Assembly (NCBI GenBank): GCA_963800235.1 | Contig: CAWDAD010000003.1 | Location: forward strand, 310,001-374,000 | Source: CAVVNP01 sp963800235 | GTDB taxonomy: Bacteria; Actinomycetota; Acidimicrobiia; Acidimicrobiales; Iamiaceae | Direction: 5' to 3' | DNA length: 64,000 nt | In this document: one piece after another, positions 40,001 through 49,061 of the stretch | How positions within the stretch are numbered: position 1 is the first letter of the stretch | Layout of the letters: each line of letters starts with the position of its first letter | Made by a program: the position numbers and the translations under genes | The notes under the pieces: model-generated | What the model was told of the DNA's origin: nothing | The model's database searches: none | Seen by the model: the letters and a program-made list of their open reading frames with translations, nothing else

Positions 40001-41287
40001 ATGGCCGTCGACGTCCCCACCAACGGATCGACCTCCGGGCCCGCCGGTGGGCTCGACCTCGAGCTGACCTACCGGGAGCTGCACGCCCACCCCGAGCTCG
40101 GGTTCCAGGAGCACCGGACCGCGGCCCTCGCCGAGGCCGAGCTGCGGGCCCTCGGCTACCAGGTCACCACCGGCATCGGCCGGACCGGCGTGGTCGGGGT
40201 GCTGGAGAACGGTCCCGGTCCAACGGCGCTCCTCCGGGCCGACATGGACTGCCTGCCCGTCCTCGAGCGGACCGGCCTCGACTACGCCAGCACCGAGCGC
40301 GGCACCGACGAGCACGGCGACGACGTGCCCGTGATGCACGCCTGCGGCCACGACATGCACGTCGCCTGCCTGCTCGGGGCCGCCCGTCGGCTGAGCGAGG
40401 ACCGCGACGGGTGGGCCGGTCGCCTGATCGTGCTGTTCCAGCCGGCCGAGGAGCTGGGCGCCGGCGCCCAGGCCATGGTCGACGACGGCCTCTACGAGCG
40501 GATCGGCCCACCCGACGTGGTGCTCGGCCAGCACGTGGCGCCGTTCCCCGCCGGGCTGCTGGCACTGCGGCCCGGCCCGGCGTTCGCGGCCAGCGACTCG
40601 CTGCGGGTCGTCCTGCACGGGGAGGGCGGCCACGGCTCCCGGCCCGAGGCGGGGATCGACCCCATCGTCATGGCGGCGGCGACCGTGCTTCGGCTGCAGA
40701 CCGTGGTGTCCCGCGAGCTGGCCGGCACCGACACCGCGGTGGTGACCGTCGGCTCCATCCGGGCCGGCACCGCTGCCAACGTGATCCCCGACGACGCCGA
40801 GCTGCTGGTCAACCTCCGGTCCTTCGACCCCCACGTGCGCACCCGCGCCCTCGACGCCATCGAGCGGATCGTCCGGGGCGAGGCCGCCACCGCCGGCGCC
40901 CCCCGCCCTCCCGACATCGAGACCCTCTCCAGCTTCCCGGCCGTCGTCAACGACCCCGACGCCTCCCTGCGCACCAAGCACGGCCTGGAGGCCAGGTTCG
41001 GCACCGGCACGGTCGTCGATCCCGGGCTGGTGACCGGCAGCGAGGACGTCGGGCTGCTGGCCACCGCGGCGGACGTGCCCTGCGTCTTCTGGCTGCTCGG
41101 CGGAGCCGACGCCGCCCTGTTCGAAGGGGCGGCCAGCGTCGAGGAGGTGCAGCGCCGGCTCCGCGACGTCCCCTCGAACCACTCGCCGCTCTACGCCCCG
41201 GCGATCCAGCCCACCCTCGACACCGGGATCGACGCGCTGGTCGCCGCCGCCCGCACCTGGCTGCCGGCCGGCCGAGAGGTCGGCTGA
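40001..41287 (+). CDS. M20-family amidohydrolase
   Basis: A 428-residue metallo-amidohydrolase of the IAA-amino-acid hydrolase/hippurate hydrolase type: ELHAHPELGFQEHRTA, LLRADMDCLPV, the metal-binding HACGHDMHVACLLGAA, the catalytic Glu pair in FQPAEELGAGAQAM, and HGEGGHGSRPEAGIDPI in the dimer domain. It probably removes acyl groups from N-acyl amino acids. The ATG at 40001 follows GGAGCGACCC. TACCGT near 39967 could be the -10, leaving a short leader. Confidence 0.92.
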   Translation: MAVDVPTNGSTSGPAGGLDLELTYRELHAHPELGFQEHRTAALAEAELRALGYQVTTGIGRTGVVGVLENGPGPTALLRADMDCLPVLERTGLDYASTERGTDEHGDDVPVMHACGHDMHVACLLGAARRLSEDRDGWAGRLIVLFQPAEELGAGAQAMVDDGLYERIGPPDVVLGQHVAPFPAGLLALRPGPAFAASDSLRVVLHGEGGHGSRPEAGIDPIVMAAATVLRLQTVVSRELAGTDTAVVTVGSIRAGTAANVIPDDAELLVNLRSFDPHVRTRALDAIERIVRGEAATAGAPRPPDIETLSSFPAVVNDPDASLRTKHGLEARFGTGTVVDPGLVTGSEDVGLLATAADVPCVFWLLGGADAALFEGAASVEEVQRRLRDVPSNHSPLYAPAIQPTLDTGIDALVAAARTWLPAGREVG

Positions 41288-41342
41288 CAGGCGCTGACGG
41301 TGACGGTACCCTCACCGCCCACGGGCCAGCAGGAGGACCGAG

Positions 41343-42479
41343 ATGCCCATCGCCGAGGACCGCCGCTACTTCGACGCCGACAGCCACGTGCTCGAACCGG
41401 CCGACTGGCTCGTGGCCTACGTCGACCCGGGCCTGCGCGACCGGCTGCGCCCGCTGCCCGCCCCACCCGACCTCGACCGGGCGTCGGCCGCCGCCCGGGT
41501 GGCGGCCCGCCGTGACGACCCGGACGCCGTCGGCACCGCCTTCGGACGGGGCTACAAGTCGTTCGGGGCGTGGGACCCGGCCGAGCGCATCGTCGTGCTC
41601 GACAAGTTCGGCATCGACTGCCAGCTGGTGTTCTCGACCTTCGCCCCGATCCAGTTCCAGGGCCGGAGCGACCCCGAGCTGCTCTACGGCGGGGTGCGGG
41701 CCCACACCCGGGCGCTGGCCGACTGGTGCGCCAGCGATCCCCGGCTGCTGCCGGTCCCGCTGATCCCCCTGGCCGACGTCGAGCGGGCGCTGGCCGAGCT
41801 CGACGTGGCCATCGGGACGGGGTGCGGCGCGGTGCTGCTCGAGAGCACCGCGCCCTCGCCGACCATGGGGCCGAGCCACGTCGACCTCGACCCCTTCTGG
41901 GCCAGGCTGCAGGACGCCGACGTGCCCTTCGTGACCCACGTCGGCACCGGCGGCCGGCTGGTGCCGAAGGGCTACCGCGAGAACGGCCGACCCGCCCCCA
42001 CCGACTTCCTGGGCGGGGGTGAGAACATCCGGTCGAAGGACTTCCTCAACATCGGCTACTGGCCGGAGAACTTCCTGTCCGCCCTGGCCCTCGACGGCGT
42101 GTTCGAGCGGTTCCCCGGCCTGCGGGGCGCCTCGATCGAGCAGGGGGCCGAATGGGTGGTGACCATGCTGAAGAAGCTCGACGGCGCCATGCAGTTCGCC
42201 CGCACCGAGCCCGACCTGCAGGCCCTGCCCATGCCGGCCTCCGACTACATCCGCCGCCAGGTGAAGTTCACCCCGTTCCCGAAGGACGACGTCGCCTGGA
42301 TCACCGAGCAGATCGGCCCCGACCTGCTGATGTTCTCGACCGACACCCCCCACCCCGAGGGCACGAAGAACCCGATCGAGCGCTTCGCCGCCCACCTCGA
42401 CGGCTTCGACGCCGCCACCCAGGACCGCTTCTACATCGGCAACATGCGCGAGCTGCTCGGCTCCCGGGTGGCCGCCTGA
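41343..42479 (+). CDS. Amidohydrolase-2 family metal-dependent hydrolase
   Basis: A 378-residue TIM-barrel hydrolase. The first metal motif is FDADSHVLEP, later motifs are FVTHVGTGGR, the helix GASIEQGAEWV and LMFSTDTPHPEG, which carries the catalytic Asp. Relatives include decarboxylases and putative hydrolases in lipid or terpenoid degradation. AGGAGG lies six bases before the ATG, and a TACCCT hexamer further upstream could be its -10. It follows the M20 gene by 55 bp and may be co-transcribed. Confidence 0.88.
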   Translation: MPIAEDRRYFDADSHVLEPADWLVAYVDPGLRDRLRPLPAPPDLDRASAAARVAARRDDPDAVGTAFGRGYKSFGAWDPAERIVVLDKFGIDCQLVFSTFAPIQFQGRSDPELLYGGVRAHTRALADWCASDPRLLPVPLIPLADVERALAELDVAIGTGCGAVLLESTAPSPTMGPSHVDLDPFWARLQDADVPFVTHVGTGGRLVPKGYRENGRPAPTDFLGGGENIRSKDFLNIGYWPENFLSALALDGVFERFPGLRGASIEQGAEWVVTMLKKLDGAMQFARTEPDLQALPMPASDYIRRQVKFTPFPKDDVAWITEQIGPDLLMFSTDTPHPEGTKNPIERFAAHLDGFDAATQDRFYIGNMRELLGSRVAA

Positions 42480-42554
42480 ACCAGGTCTCCCGGAGCCCGT
42501 TCACCCGTTCGAGTGGGGGGATCGGCGGCGGAAGCTGCTTGGCTGGAACGGCTC

Positions 42555-43688
42555 ATGTTCGCGCCTGCCGTCCGACATCCGCGCCCCATCGCCGTCGCCG
42601 GCGACGATCCCCGGTCCGACGCCGGCCCGGTTCGGGCGGGACGCCGGCCCACCGACGGGCCCCCGCTCCCCCGACCGCGCGGTCCCCGCAGCGCCGCGCT
42701 GCTCCGCGCCCTGCGCGCCGGCGCGACCGCCGACCTCGACCGGCTGCCGACCGCCCCGGGGCCGTCGGCCGGTGACCCCTTGGCCGACGACGACCTGCAG
42801 CTCGCCCTCTACTGCTGCTACGAGCTGCACTACCGCGGCTTCGCCGGCGTGGCCGACGGGCTGGAGTGGGACCCCGCACTGCTGGCGTTCCGGGCCGGCC
42901 TGGAGCGGACGTTCCTCGAGCCGCTGCTCGACCGGCACCCCGGCCCCGGCCTGCGCCCGGCGGCTGCCGCTGCGGAGCTGCGGCGTCTGGCCACGACCCC
43001 GGCCGGGCCCTCGCTCTCGGCCTTCCTGGCCGACCCGACGAGCGGCACCCGCCCCAGGATCGAGGAGTTCCTGATCCACCGGTCCGCCTACCAGCTGAAG
43101 GAGGCCGACCCCCACACCTGGGCGATGCCGCGGCTGCACGGGCCCGGGAAGGCGGCCATGGTCGAGATCCAGGCCGACGAGTACGGCGGCGGCGTCGACG
43201 GGCTGATGCACGCGCAGCTCTTCGCCGGCACCCTCCGGTCGGTCGGCCTCGACCGCCGCTACGGCGCCTACCTCGACCGGTTGCCGGCCACGACGCTGGC
43301 CACGGTGAACCTGGTGTCGCTGCTGGGGCTGCACCGCCGCTGGCGCGGCGCCCTGGTCGGCCACCTCGCCCTGTTCGAGATGACCTCCGTGGGGCCGATG
43401 GGCCGCTACGCCACCGCGCTGTCACGGATCGGCGCCGGGGCGCTGGGCCGCCGCTTCTACGACGTGCACGTCACCGCCGACGAGCACCACCAGGTCATCG
43501 CCCTCGACCAGATGGTGGCCGGCCTGCTGGCCGAGGAGCCCGACCTGGGCGGCGACGTGGTGTTCGGCGCCGCCGCGCTCACCGAGGTCGAGCGGCGGTT
43601 CAGCGCCCACCTGCTCGACGCCTGGGCCGCCGGTCGCCCGTCGCTCCGCCCCGCGGTGGGGCAGACGGGCCGACCGCGCCCGACCTGA
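42555..43688 (+). CDS. Iron-containing redox enzyme family protein
   Basis: A haem-oxygenase-like fold protein of about 377 residues. Metal ligands are expected in YELHYRGFAGV, EEFLIHRSAYQLKEAD, EIQADEYGGG and DVHVTADEHHQVIALDQM; the repeated E-x6-H/E-x-x-H spacing matches this diiron oxygenase-like family. Its reaction is unknown; relatives oxidise or cleave amino-acid derived substrates. The ATG at 42555 is chosen, as residues from 42513 look non-homologous. A weak hairpin precedes the convergent formate dehydrogenase cluster. Confidence 0.82.
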   Translation: MFAPAVRHPRPIAVAGDDPRSDAGPVRAGRRPTDGPPLPRPRGPRSAALLRALRAGATADLDRLPTAPGPSAGDPLADDDLQLALYCCYELHYRGFAGVADGLEWDPALLAFRAGLERTFLEPLLDRHPGPGLRPAAAAAELRRLATTPAGPSLSAFLADPTSGTRPRIEEFLIHRSAYQLKEADPHTWAMPRLHGPGKAAMVEIQADEYGGGVDGLMHAQLFAGTLRSVGLDRRYGAYLDRLPATTLATVNLVSLLGLHRRWRGALVGHLALFEMTSVGPMGRYATALSRIGAGALGRRFYDVHVTADEHHQVIALDQMVAGLLAEEPDLGGDVVFGAAALTEVERRFSAHLLDAWAAGRPSLRPAVGQTGRPRPT

Positions 43689-43748
43689 CCCCCGACCAGC
43701 CGTCTCCGACGGTCGTCGTCGCCTCGCGCCGGGCGCCGGGGGACCGCC

Positions 43749-44750
43749 TCAGCGGCGGGCGTCGAGGCGCTCGCGCTGGGGGGTGACGGTGTACTTGGGG
43801 TCCCGGGCAGAGGCCACCCCGGCGGCGAAGATCCCGAAGCGGGTGCAGGCCGAGCCGGCCAGCAGGGCCAGGCCCCCTGCGGCCGCCGCCAGCCGGCTGC
43901 GACGGCCGACGAGCGCGCCCACGGCCGTCCCGGCGGCGGTGAGACCGTCGGCCACCCGCAGCAGCCGTCCGGCGCGCCCCTGCTCGAACGGCTCGCCGGC
44001 CAGGCCCATGCGCGACACCATCCGGCGGCGGAGCAGCGACTCGGCCACCGCCGAGCCGACGGCCAGCCGGCGGGCGGGTGCGGCCTCGGCCACCGGCGAC
44101 GCGACCAGGGCCAGGCCCGACGCGGCCGAGGCCCCGGAGCTGACGAACACGAACGGCAGCTCTCGCCACGCCTCGTGCCACGACGGCACGGCGGTGTCGG
44201 CGACGAGCACGGCGGTGTAGCTGACCACCGCCGAGCCGAGCACGGCTGCGCCGAGGGTGGCGGCCCGACCGAGCGGACGGCCGATGCCGGTGAGGTCGCT
44301 GGCCGCGGCCACCGCGGCCGTGGGGCCGAAGCCGGCCAGCAGCCACGACCCCATGCTCATGGGCGAGCTGGGCTTGGCCACCCGCAGCATGTTGTAGAAG
44401 CGCCCGGGGCGGCCGAGGTCGTGGACCAGCGCCGCGGCCGACAGGGCGATGGTGCCGGTGGCACCGACCTTGCCGGCCCGGGCCATGACCGGGCGGCCGG
44501 TGAGCTCGGCCCCGGCGGCCAGGATCGCCGACCCGCCCGCGACGCCGCCGAGGAAGAGGTAGCCGGCGATGTCGAGCTCCTCCCACACCGGCGCCTTGAT
44601 GACCGGACGGCCGTAGTACGAGCTGAACTCCGCCTCGGGCACCATCTCCTCGCCGCCCCGCCGCCGACGTCGACGACGACCGTCCCCGGCCCCCGGGCCG
44701 GCGCCGGCGTGCCGGCCGTTCGACGAGGGCCGTCCGTCGACCGCGGTCAT
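43749..44750 (-). CDS. NrfD/PsrC-type membrane subunit of the formate dehydrogenase
   Basis: A 333-residue polytopic subunit. A basic N-terminus (RRRRRRRGGEE) is followed by PVWEELDIAGYLFLGGVAGGS, the NrfD signature, and about eight helices including PGRFYNMLRVAKPSSPMSMGSWLL. It would pass electrons from the iron-sulfur subunit to the quinone pool. The ATG overlaps the stop of the iron-sulfur subunit by ATGA, fixing the operon order alpha, beta, gamma. Confidence 0.88.
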   Translation of the reverse strand: MTAVDGRPSSNGRHAGAGPGAGDGRRRRRRRGGEEMVPEAEFSSYYGRPVIKAPVWEELDIAGYLFLGGVAGGSAILAAGAELTGRPVMARAGKVGATGTIALSAAALVHDLGRPGRFYNMLRVAKPSSPMSMGSWLLAGFGPTAAVAAASDLTGIGRPLGRAATLGAAVLGSAVVSYTAVLVADTAVPSWHEAWRELPFVFVSSGASAASGLALVASPVAEAAPARRLAVGSAVAESLLRRRMVSRMGLAGEPFEQGRAGRLLRVADGLTAAGTAVGALVGRRSRLAAAAGGLALLAGSACTRFGIFAAGVASARDPKYTVTPQRERLDARR

Positions 44751-45664
44751 CGCCGTCCCCCGAGGAAGGTGGCCGCCGTACCGGCCAGCAGGGCACCGGC
44801 CGCGAGGGCGGCCTGGCGCCACATGTCGGGGAGCCGGCGGGTGGTGACCACCGGGTCCGGCGGCAGCCCGTAGACCTCCGGGCGGTCGAGCAGCAGGAAG
44901 ACCGAGCCGGCCCCGCCGACGCCGTCGTCGGGGTCCTCCCCGTAGAGCTGGGCGTCGCCGATGCCGGCCGCCTGCAGCTCCCGGACCCGGTCGCCGGCCC
45001 GCTCCCGCAGCTCGTCGAGCGGGCCGAACTGGATCGAGTCGGTGGGGCACGCCTTGGCGCACGCCGGCTCCATGCCGTCGCCCAGCCGGTCGTAGCAGAG
45101 GGTGCACTTCCACACCCGGCCGTCGCCCTCGCGCTGGTCGATCACGCCGAAGGGGCAGGCGGGCACGCAGTAGCCGCAGCCGTTGCAGATGTCCTCCTGG
45201 ACGACGACGGTGCCGAACTCCGTGCGGAACAGGGACCCGGTCGGACACACGTCGAGGCAGGCCGCCTCGGTGCAGTGCTTGCAGACGTCCGAGGACATCA
45301 GCCACCGCAGCTCGCCGCCGGAGCCGGGGACCGTCGGGACGGCCGAGTCCGGCGGGGGCGGCGCCGCGTCCGGGCCCGTCTCGGGGTGCTCGATGGCGGT
45401 GTCGGCCAGGCCGGGCTTGCGCTGCTCGATGAAGGCGACGTGGCGCCAGCGGTCCGCGCCCAGGCCGGTGCTGTTGTCGTAGGACATGCCGGTGAACGAC
45501 AGGGGCGCGTCGGGCACCTGGTTCCACTCCTTGCACGCCACTTCGCAGGCCTTGCACCCGATGCACACCGAGGTGTCGGTGAAGAACCCGACCCGCTCGG
45601 GGTGCTCGTCGTAGCCGCTGGCGCCGGCGGGGTCGGACACGTGGTTCCGGCGGATGGCGGTCAC
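44747..45664 (-). CDS. fdhB: Formate dehydrogenase iron-sulfur subunit
   Basis: A 305-residue ferredoxin-like subunit with four [4Fe-4S] sites: CIGCKACEVACKEWN, CKHCTEAACLDVCPTG, CNGCGYCVPACPFGV and CTLCYDRLGDG-ACAKACPTD. It relays electrons from the molybdenum subunit to the membrane. A single C-terminal helix (AALAAGALLAGTAATFLGG) could anchor it. A GTGA overlap links it to the alpha subunit upstream, an ATGA overlap to the membrane subunit downstream. Confidence 0.94.
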   Translation of the reverse strand: MTAIRRNHVSDPAGASGYDEHPERVGFFTDTSVCIGCKACEVACKEWNQVPDAPLSFTGMSYDNSTGLGADRWRHVAFIEQRKPGLADTAIEHPETGPDAAPPPPDSAVPTVPGSGGELRWLMSSDVCKHCTEAACLDVCPTGSLFRTEFGTVVVQEDICNGCGYCVPACPFGVIDQREGDGRVWKCTLCYDRLGDGMEPACAKACPTDSIQFGPLDELRERAGDRVRELQAAGIGDAQLYGEDPDDGVGGAGSVFLLLDRPEVYGLPPDPVVTTRRLPDMWRQAALAAGALLAGTAATFLGGRR

Positions 45665-48600
45665 GGCCGGGCCATCCCCGTGTCGGCGGTGACGCCCGCC
45701 CGCTGGCGGTACTCCTCGACGAGGGCCAGGCGGCCGGGCCCCCGCGGTCGTCGGCCGGGTCGGATGTCGGCGCTCAACGCCTTGACCTCCTGGATGTGGA
45801 CGTTCGGGTCGAGGGCGATCGAGGTCAGCTCGTTGGCGGCGTCCCCGGTCGAGCCGCCGTTCGGGCCCCAGTGGTAGGGCAGCCCGATCTGGTGCAGCGT
45901 GCGACCCTGCACGGTCATCGGCCCGACCCGGTCGGTGACCAGCACCCGGGCCTCGATGGCGTTGCGGGCGGTGACGATGGTGGCCCAGCCGAGGTGCTCG
46001 AGCCCCCGCTCGCTGGCCAGCTCGGGCGAGATCTCGCAGAACATCTCGGGCTGCAGCTCGTTGAGGTACGGCACCGAGCGGGACATGCCGCCGGCGGTGA
46101 AGTGCTCGGTGAGCCGGTAGGTCGTCACCACGTAGGGGAAGACGTCGCTGCCGGCCTCGTCGCCGCTCGGGTGGAAGCGGTTGTCCTGCCGGGCGTACAC
46201 CTCGCGCACCGGGTTCCGCTGCTGGCCGTACAGGGGGTTCTGCACCGGCGAGTCCTGCGGCTCGTAGTGGGTCGGCAGCGGCCCGTCGATCAGGCCGGCC
46301 GGGGCGTAGAGCCAGCCCTTGCCGTCGGCCTGCATGATGAAGGGGTCGAGGCCCGACAGGGCGGCGACGCCGTGGTCGTCGGGCGAGGGCCGGTAGCCCG
46401 GCTCCCGATCGGCGACGAAGTCGGGCACGTCGTGGCCCGCCCACGAGCCCTGCTCGGCGTCCCACCAGACCAGCGCCTTGCGCTCGCTCCACGGCTTGCC
46501 GTCGGGGTCGGCCGAGGCCCGGTTGTAGAGCACGCGCCGGTTGGCCGGCCAGGCCCAGGCCCACTCGCCGGCGATCCAGTCCTGCTCGGTCCACGGCTTC
46601 TTGCGGGCCGGCTGGTTCACCCCGTCGGCGTAGGCGCCGCAGTAGATCCAGCACCCGCACGACGTCGACCCGTCGTCGGCCAGCTGGGTGTAGCTCGACA
46701 GGTGGTCGCCGTCGGGGCCGAAGCCGTTGATCTCGGCCAGGACCGCCTCGGCGTCGGGCTCCTCGATGCGGCCCTTGGTGGGGTAGTCCCAGGTGAGGTC
46801 GAGCACCGGCGCGTCCATGGCGTCGGTCGAGCCGGCCAGCCGCTCGCGGATGCGTCGCCCCAGGTGGTACAGGAACCACAGGTCGCTGCGGGCGTCGCCC
46901 TCGGGCTCGACGGCGGCGTTGTGCCACTGGAGCCAGCGGTTGGCGTTGGTGAAGGCGCCGGACTTCTCGGTGTGGCTGGCCGCCGGGAAGAAGAACACCT
47001 CGGTGGCGATGTCCTCGGTGCGCAGCTCGCCGCTCTCGATCTCGGGCCCGTCCTTCCACCAGGTCGCGCTCTCGATCAGGTTGAAGTCGCGGACGACCAG
47101 CCAGTCGAGGTTGGCCATGCCGAGGCGCTGCATCCGGGTGTTGGCCGAGCCGACCGCCGGGTTCTCGCCCAGGAGGAAGTACCCCTTGCAGATGCCGTCG
47201 AGCTGGGCCAGCACCGTCTGGTAGGTGCCGGCCGGGTCGGTGATGCGGGGCAGGTGGTCGAAGCAGAACTCGTTGTCGGCGGTGGCGGCGTCGCCCCAGT
47301 AGGCCTTGAGCAGGCTGACCATGTAGGCCCGCATGTTCCCCCAGAACCCCTTCTCGGCCGCCTCTCCCGCCACGTAGTCGTCGAGGTGCTCGTAGCTGTG
47401 GGCGTGGACCATCGGCAGGTAGCCGGGCAGGAGGTTGTAGAGGGTCGGGATGTCGCTCGAGCCCTGGATGCTCGCGTGACCCCGCAGGGCCATGATCCCG
47501 CCGCCGGGCCGACCGATGTTGCCGAGCAGCAGCTGCAGGATGGCGGCGGTGCGGATGTACTGGGCGCCGGTGCTGTGCTGGGTCCAGCCCACCGCGTAGG
47601 AGAACGACGTGGTCCGGTCCGGCCCGCTGTTCTCGGTGACCAGCCGGCAGACCTCGGCGAAGGCCTCGGGCTCGACGCCGCAGACCTCGTGGACGACCTC
47701 CTGCGTGTAGCGGGAGAAGTGGCGCTTCAGCACCTGGAACACGCAGCGGGGGTGCTGCAGGGTCGGGTCGCTCGGCGGCGCGCCGGTGCTGCTGGCGCCG
47801 CCCGACCCGTGGGACTCGGCGTGCCCGGGCTGGTCCGAGTCGTCGCTGGCTCCGCCGGACGCCTCGCCGCCGGACGCCTCGCCGGGGGAGGAGTCGTCCC
47901 CGGACGGGTCGTCGTCGGCTCCCTGGTCGACCAGTTCGTCGTACTGCTTGTCGCGCCGACCCGAGGCGGCCTGGACCGGCTGGCCCTCGTACTGCCAGGT
48001 CGACAGGTCGTAGCCGCTGCCGTCGTCGGCCATCCCCGAGAACAGGCCGTCGAGGTCCTCGGTGTCGACGAAGTCCTCCGACACCAGGTGGCTGGCGTTC
48101 GTGTAGTTCACGACGTAGTCGGTGAACTGCAGGTCGTTCGACAGCACGTGGTTGATGATCCCGCCGAGGAAGGCGATGTCGCTGCCGGCCCGCAGCGGCA
48201 CGTGCACGTCGGCGACCGCGCTGGTGCGGGTGAAGCGGGGGTCGACGTGCACGACCTTGGCGCCCCGCGCCTTGCCCTCCATCACCCACTGGAAGCCGAC
48301 CGGGTGGCACTCGGCGAAGTTCGAGCCCTGGATCACGATGCAGTCGCTGTGCTGCAGGTCCTGCATGAAGGTGGTCGAACCGCCCCGGCCGAAGGAGGTG
48401 CCGAGCGCCGCCACCGTCGAGCTGTGGCACACCCGGGCCTGGTTCTCGACCTGGATCATGCCGAGGGCGGTGAACAGCTTCTTGATCAGGTAGTTCTCCT
48501 CGTTGTCGAGGGTGGCGCCGCCGAGGCTGGCGATGCCCATGGTGCGCCGCACCCGCTGGCCGTCCTCGTCCCACTGCCAGGTGTCGCGCCGGGTCCGGAT

Positions 48601-48993
48601 CACCCGGTCGACGACCATGTCGAGGGCGGTGTCGAGGTCGAGGGTCTCCCACTCGGTGCCGTGGGGCCGGCGGTACAGGACCTGGTGCAGCCGGCTGTCG
48701 CCGGTGGTGAGCTGCAGCGTCGCCGAGCCCTTCGGGCACAGCCGGCCCCGGCTGATCGGCGAGTCGGGGTCGCCCTCGATCTGCACGACCTTCTCGTCCC
48801 GCACGAAGATCTCCTGGCCGCAGCCGACGCCGCAGTACGGGCAGATCGACTTCACCACCCGGTCGGCGGTGGCGATGCGGTTGGTCGAGGCCACGTCGTC
48901 GGTCGTGGCCGATCGCACCGCCTCGCCCCTCCCCGTCCGGTCCTCACCCCGGAGCTGCCGGAGGACGGGCCAGTCGAGGAAGCTGCGACTCAT
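45661..48993 (-). CDS. fdhA: Formate dehydrogenase molybdenum subunit (Cys type)
   Basis: A 1110-residue molybdopterin oxidoreductase oxidising formate to CO2. It begins with a [4Fe-4S] site (CPYCGVGC near residues 51-58, with the fourth Cys in RGRLCPKG), and the metal ligand sits in NQARVCHSSTVAALG, so Cys replaces selenocysteine. Cofactor-binding blocks include GSNFAECHPVGFQW and VDPRFTRTSA. There is no Tat signal, as in the actinobacterial type, so the enzyme faces the cytoplasm. A low-complexity insert of about 60 residues precedes DPTLQHPRCVFQVL. The ATG at 48993 follows AAGGAG. The mod operon in this window could supply its molybdenum. Confidence 0.93.
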   Translation of the reverse strand: MSRSFLDWPVLRQLRGEDRTGRGEAVRSATTDDVASTNRIATADRVVKSICPYCGVGCGQEIFVRDEKVVQIEGDPDSPISRGRLCPKGSATLQLTTGDSRLHQVLYRRPHGTEWETLDLDTALDMVVDRVIRTRRDTWQWDEDGQRVRRTMGIASLGGATLDNEENYLIKKLFTALGMIQVENQARVCHSSTVAALGTSFGRGGSTTFMQDLQHSDCIVIQGSNFAECHPVGFQWVMEGKARGAKVVHVDPRFTRTSAVADVHVPLRAGSDIAFLGGIINHVLSNDLQFTDYVVNYTNASHLVSEDFVDTEDLDGLFSGMADDGSGYDLSTWQYEGQPVQAASGRRDKQYDELVDQGADDDPSGDDSSPGEASGGEASGGASDDSDQPGHAESHGSGGASSTGAPPSDPTLQHPRCVFQVLKRHFSRYTQEVVHEVCGVEPEAFAEVCRLVTENSGPDRTTSFSYAVGWTQHSTGAQYIRTAAILQLLLGNIGRPGGGIMALRGHASIQGSSDIPTLYNLLPGYLPMVHAHSYEHLDDYVAGEAAEKGFWGNMRAYMVSLLKAYWGDAATADNEFCFDHLPRITDPAGTYQTVLAQLDGICKGYFLLGENPAVGSANTRMQRLGMANLDWLVVRDFNLIESATWWKDGPEIESGELRTEDIATEVFFFPAASHTEKSGAFTNANRWLQWHNAAVEPEGDARSDLWFLYHLGRRIRERLAGSTDAMDAPVLDLTWDYPTKGRIEEPDAEAVLAEINGFGPDGDHLSSYTQLADDGSTSCGCWIYCGAYADGVNQPARKKPWTEQDWIAGEWAWAWPANRRVLYNRASADPDGKPWSERKALVWWDAEQGSWAGHDVPDFVADREPGYRPSPDDHGVAALSGLDPFIMQADGKGWLYAPAGLIDGPLPTHYEPQDSPVQNPLYGQQRNPVREVYARQDNRFHPSGDEAGSDVFPYVVTTYRLTEHFTAGGMSRSVPYLNELQPEMFCEISPELASERGLEHLGWATIVTARNAIEARVLVTDRVGPMTVQGRTLHQIGLPYHWGPNGGSTGDAANELTSIALDPNVHIQEVKALSADIRPGRRPRGPGRLALVEEYRQRAGVTADTGMARP
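47765..47945. repeat. Low-complexity insert within fdhA
   Basis: This stretch encodes an Asp/Ser/Gly/Ala/His-rich segment absent from related enzymes. It contains two adjacent copies of the 15-mer CCGCCGGACGCCTCG (47852-47881). Confidence 0.7.
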
Positions 48994-49061
48994 GGGGGAC
49001 CGATCTCCTTGTCCGGGCGGTAGGGCTGGCGGGCTGCTTCCCCAGGAAAGCCGCGTCAATC

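Noticed and set aside
45661..48993. Selenocysteine in formate dehydrogenase
   Set aside because: The metal-site codon reads Cys in an uninterrupted frame; no in-frame TGA is present.
45796..49023. Plus-strand open frame of more than 1000 codons antisense to fdhA
   Set aside because: It is a composition shadow: fdhA on the other strand has full domain structure and correct codon periodicity, and the antisense product has no recognisable motif.
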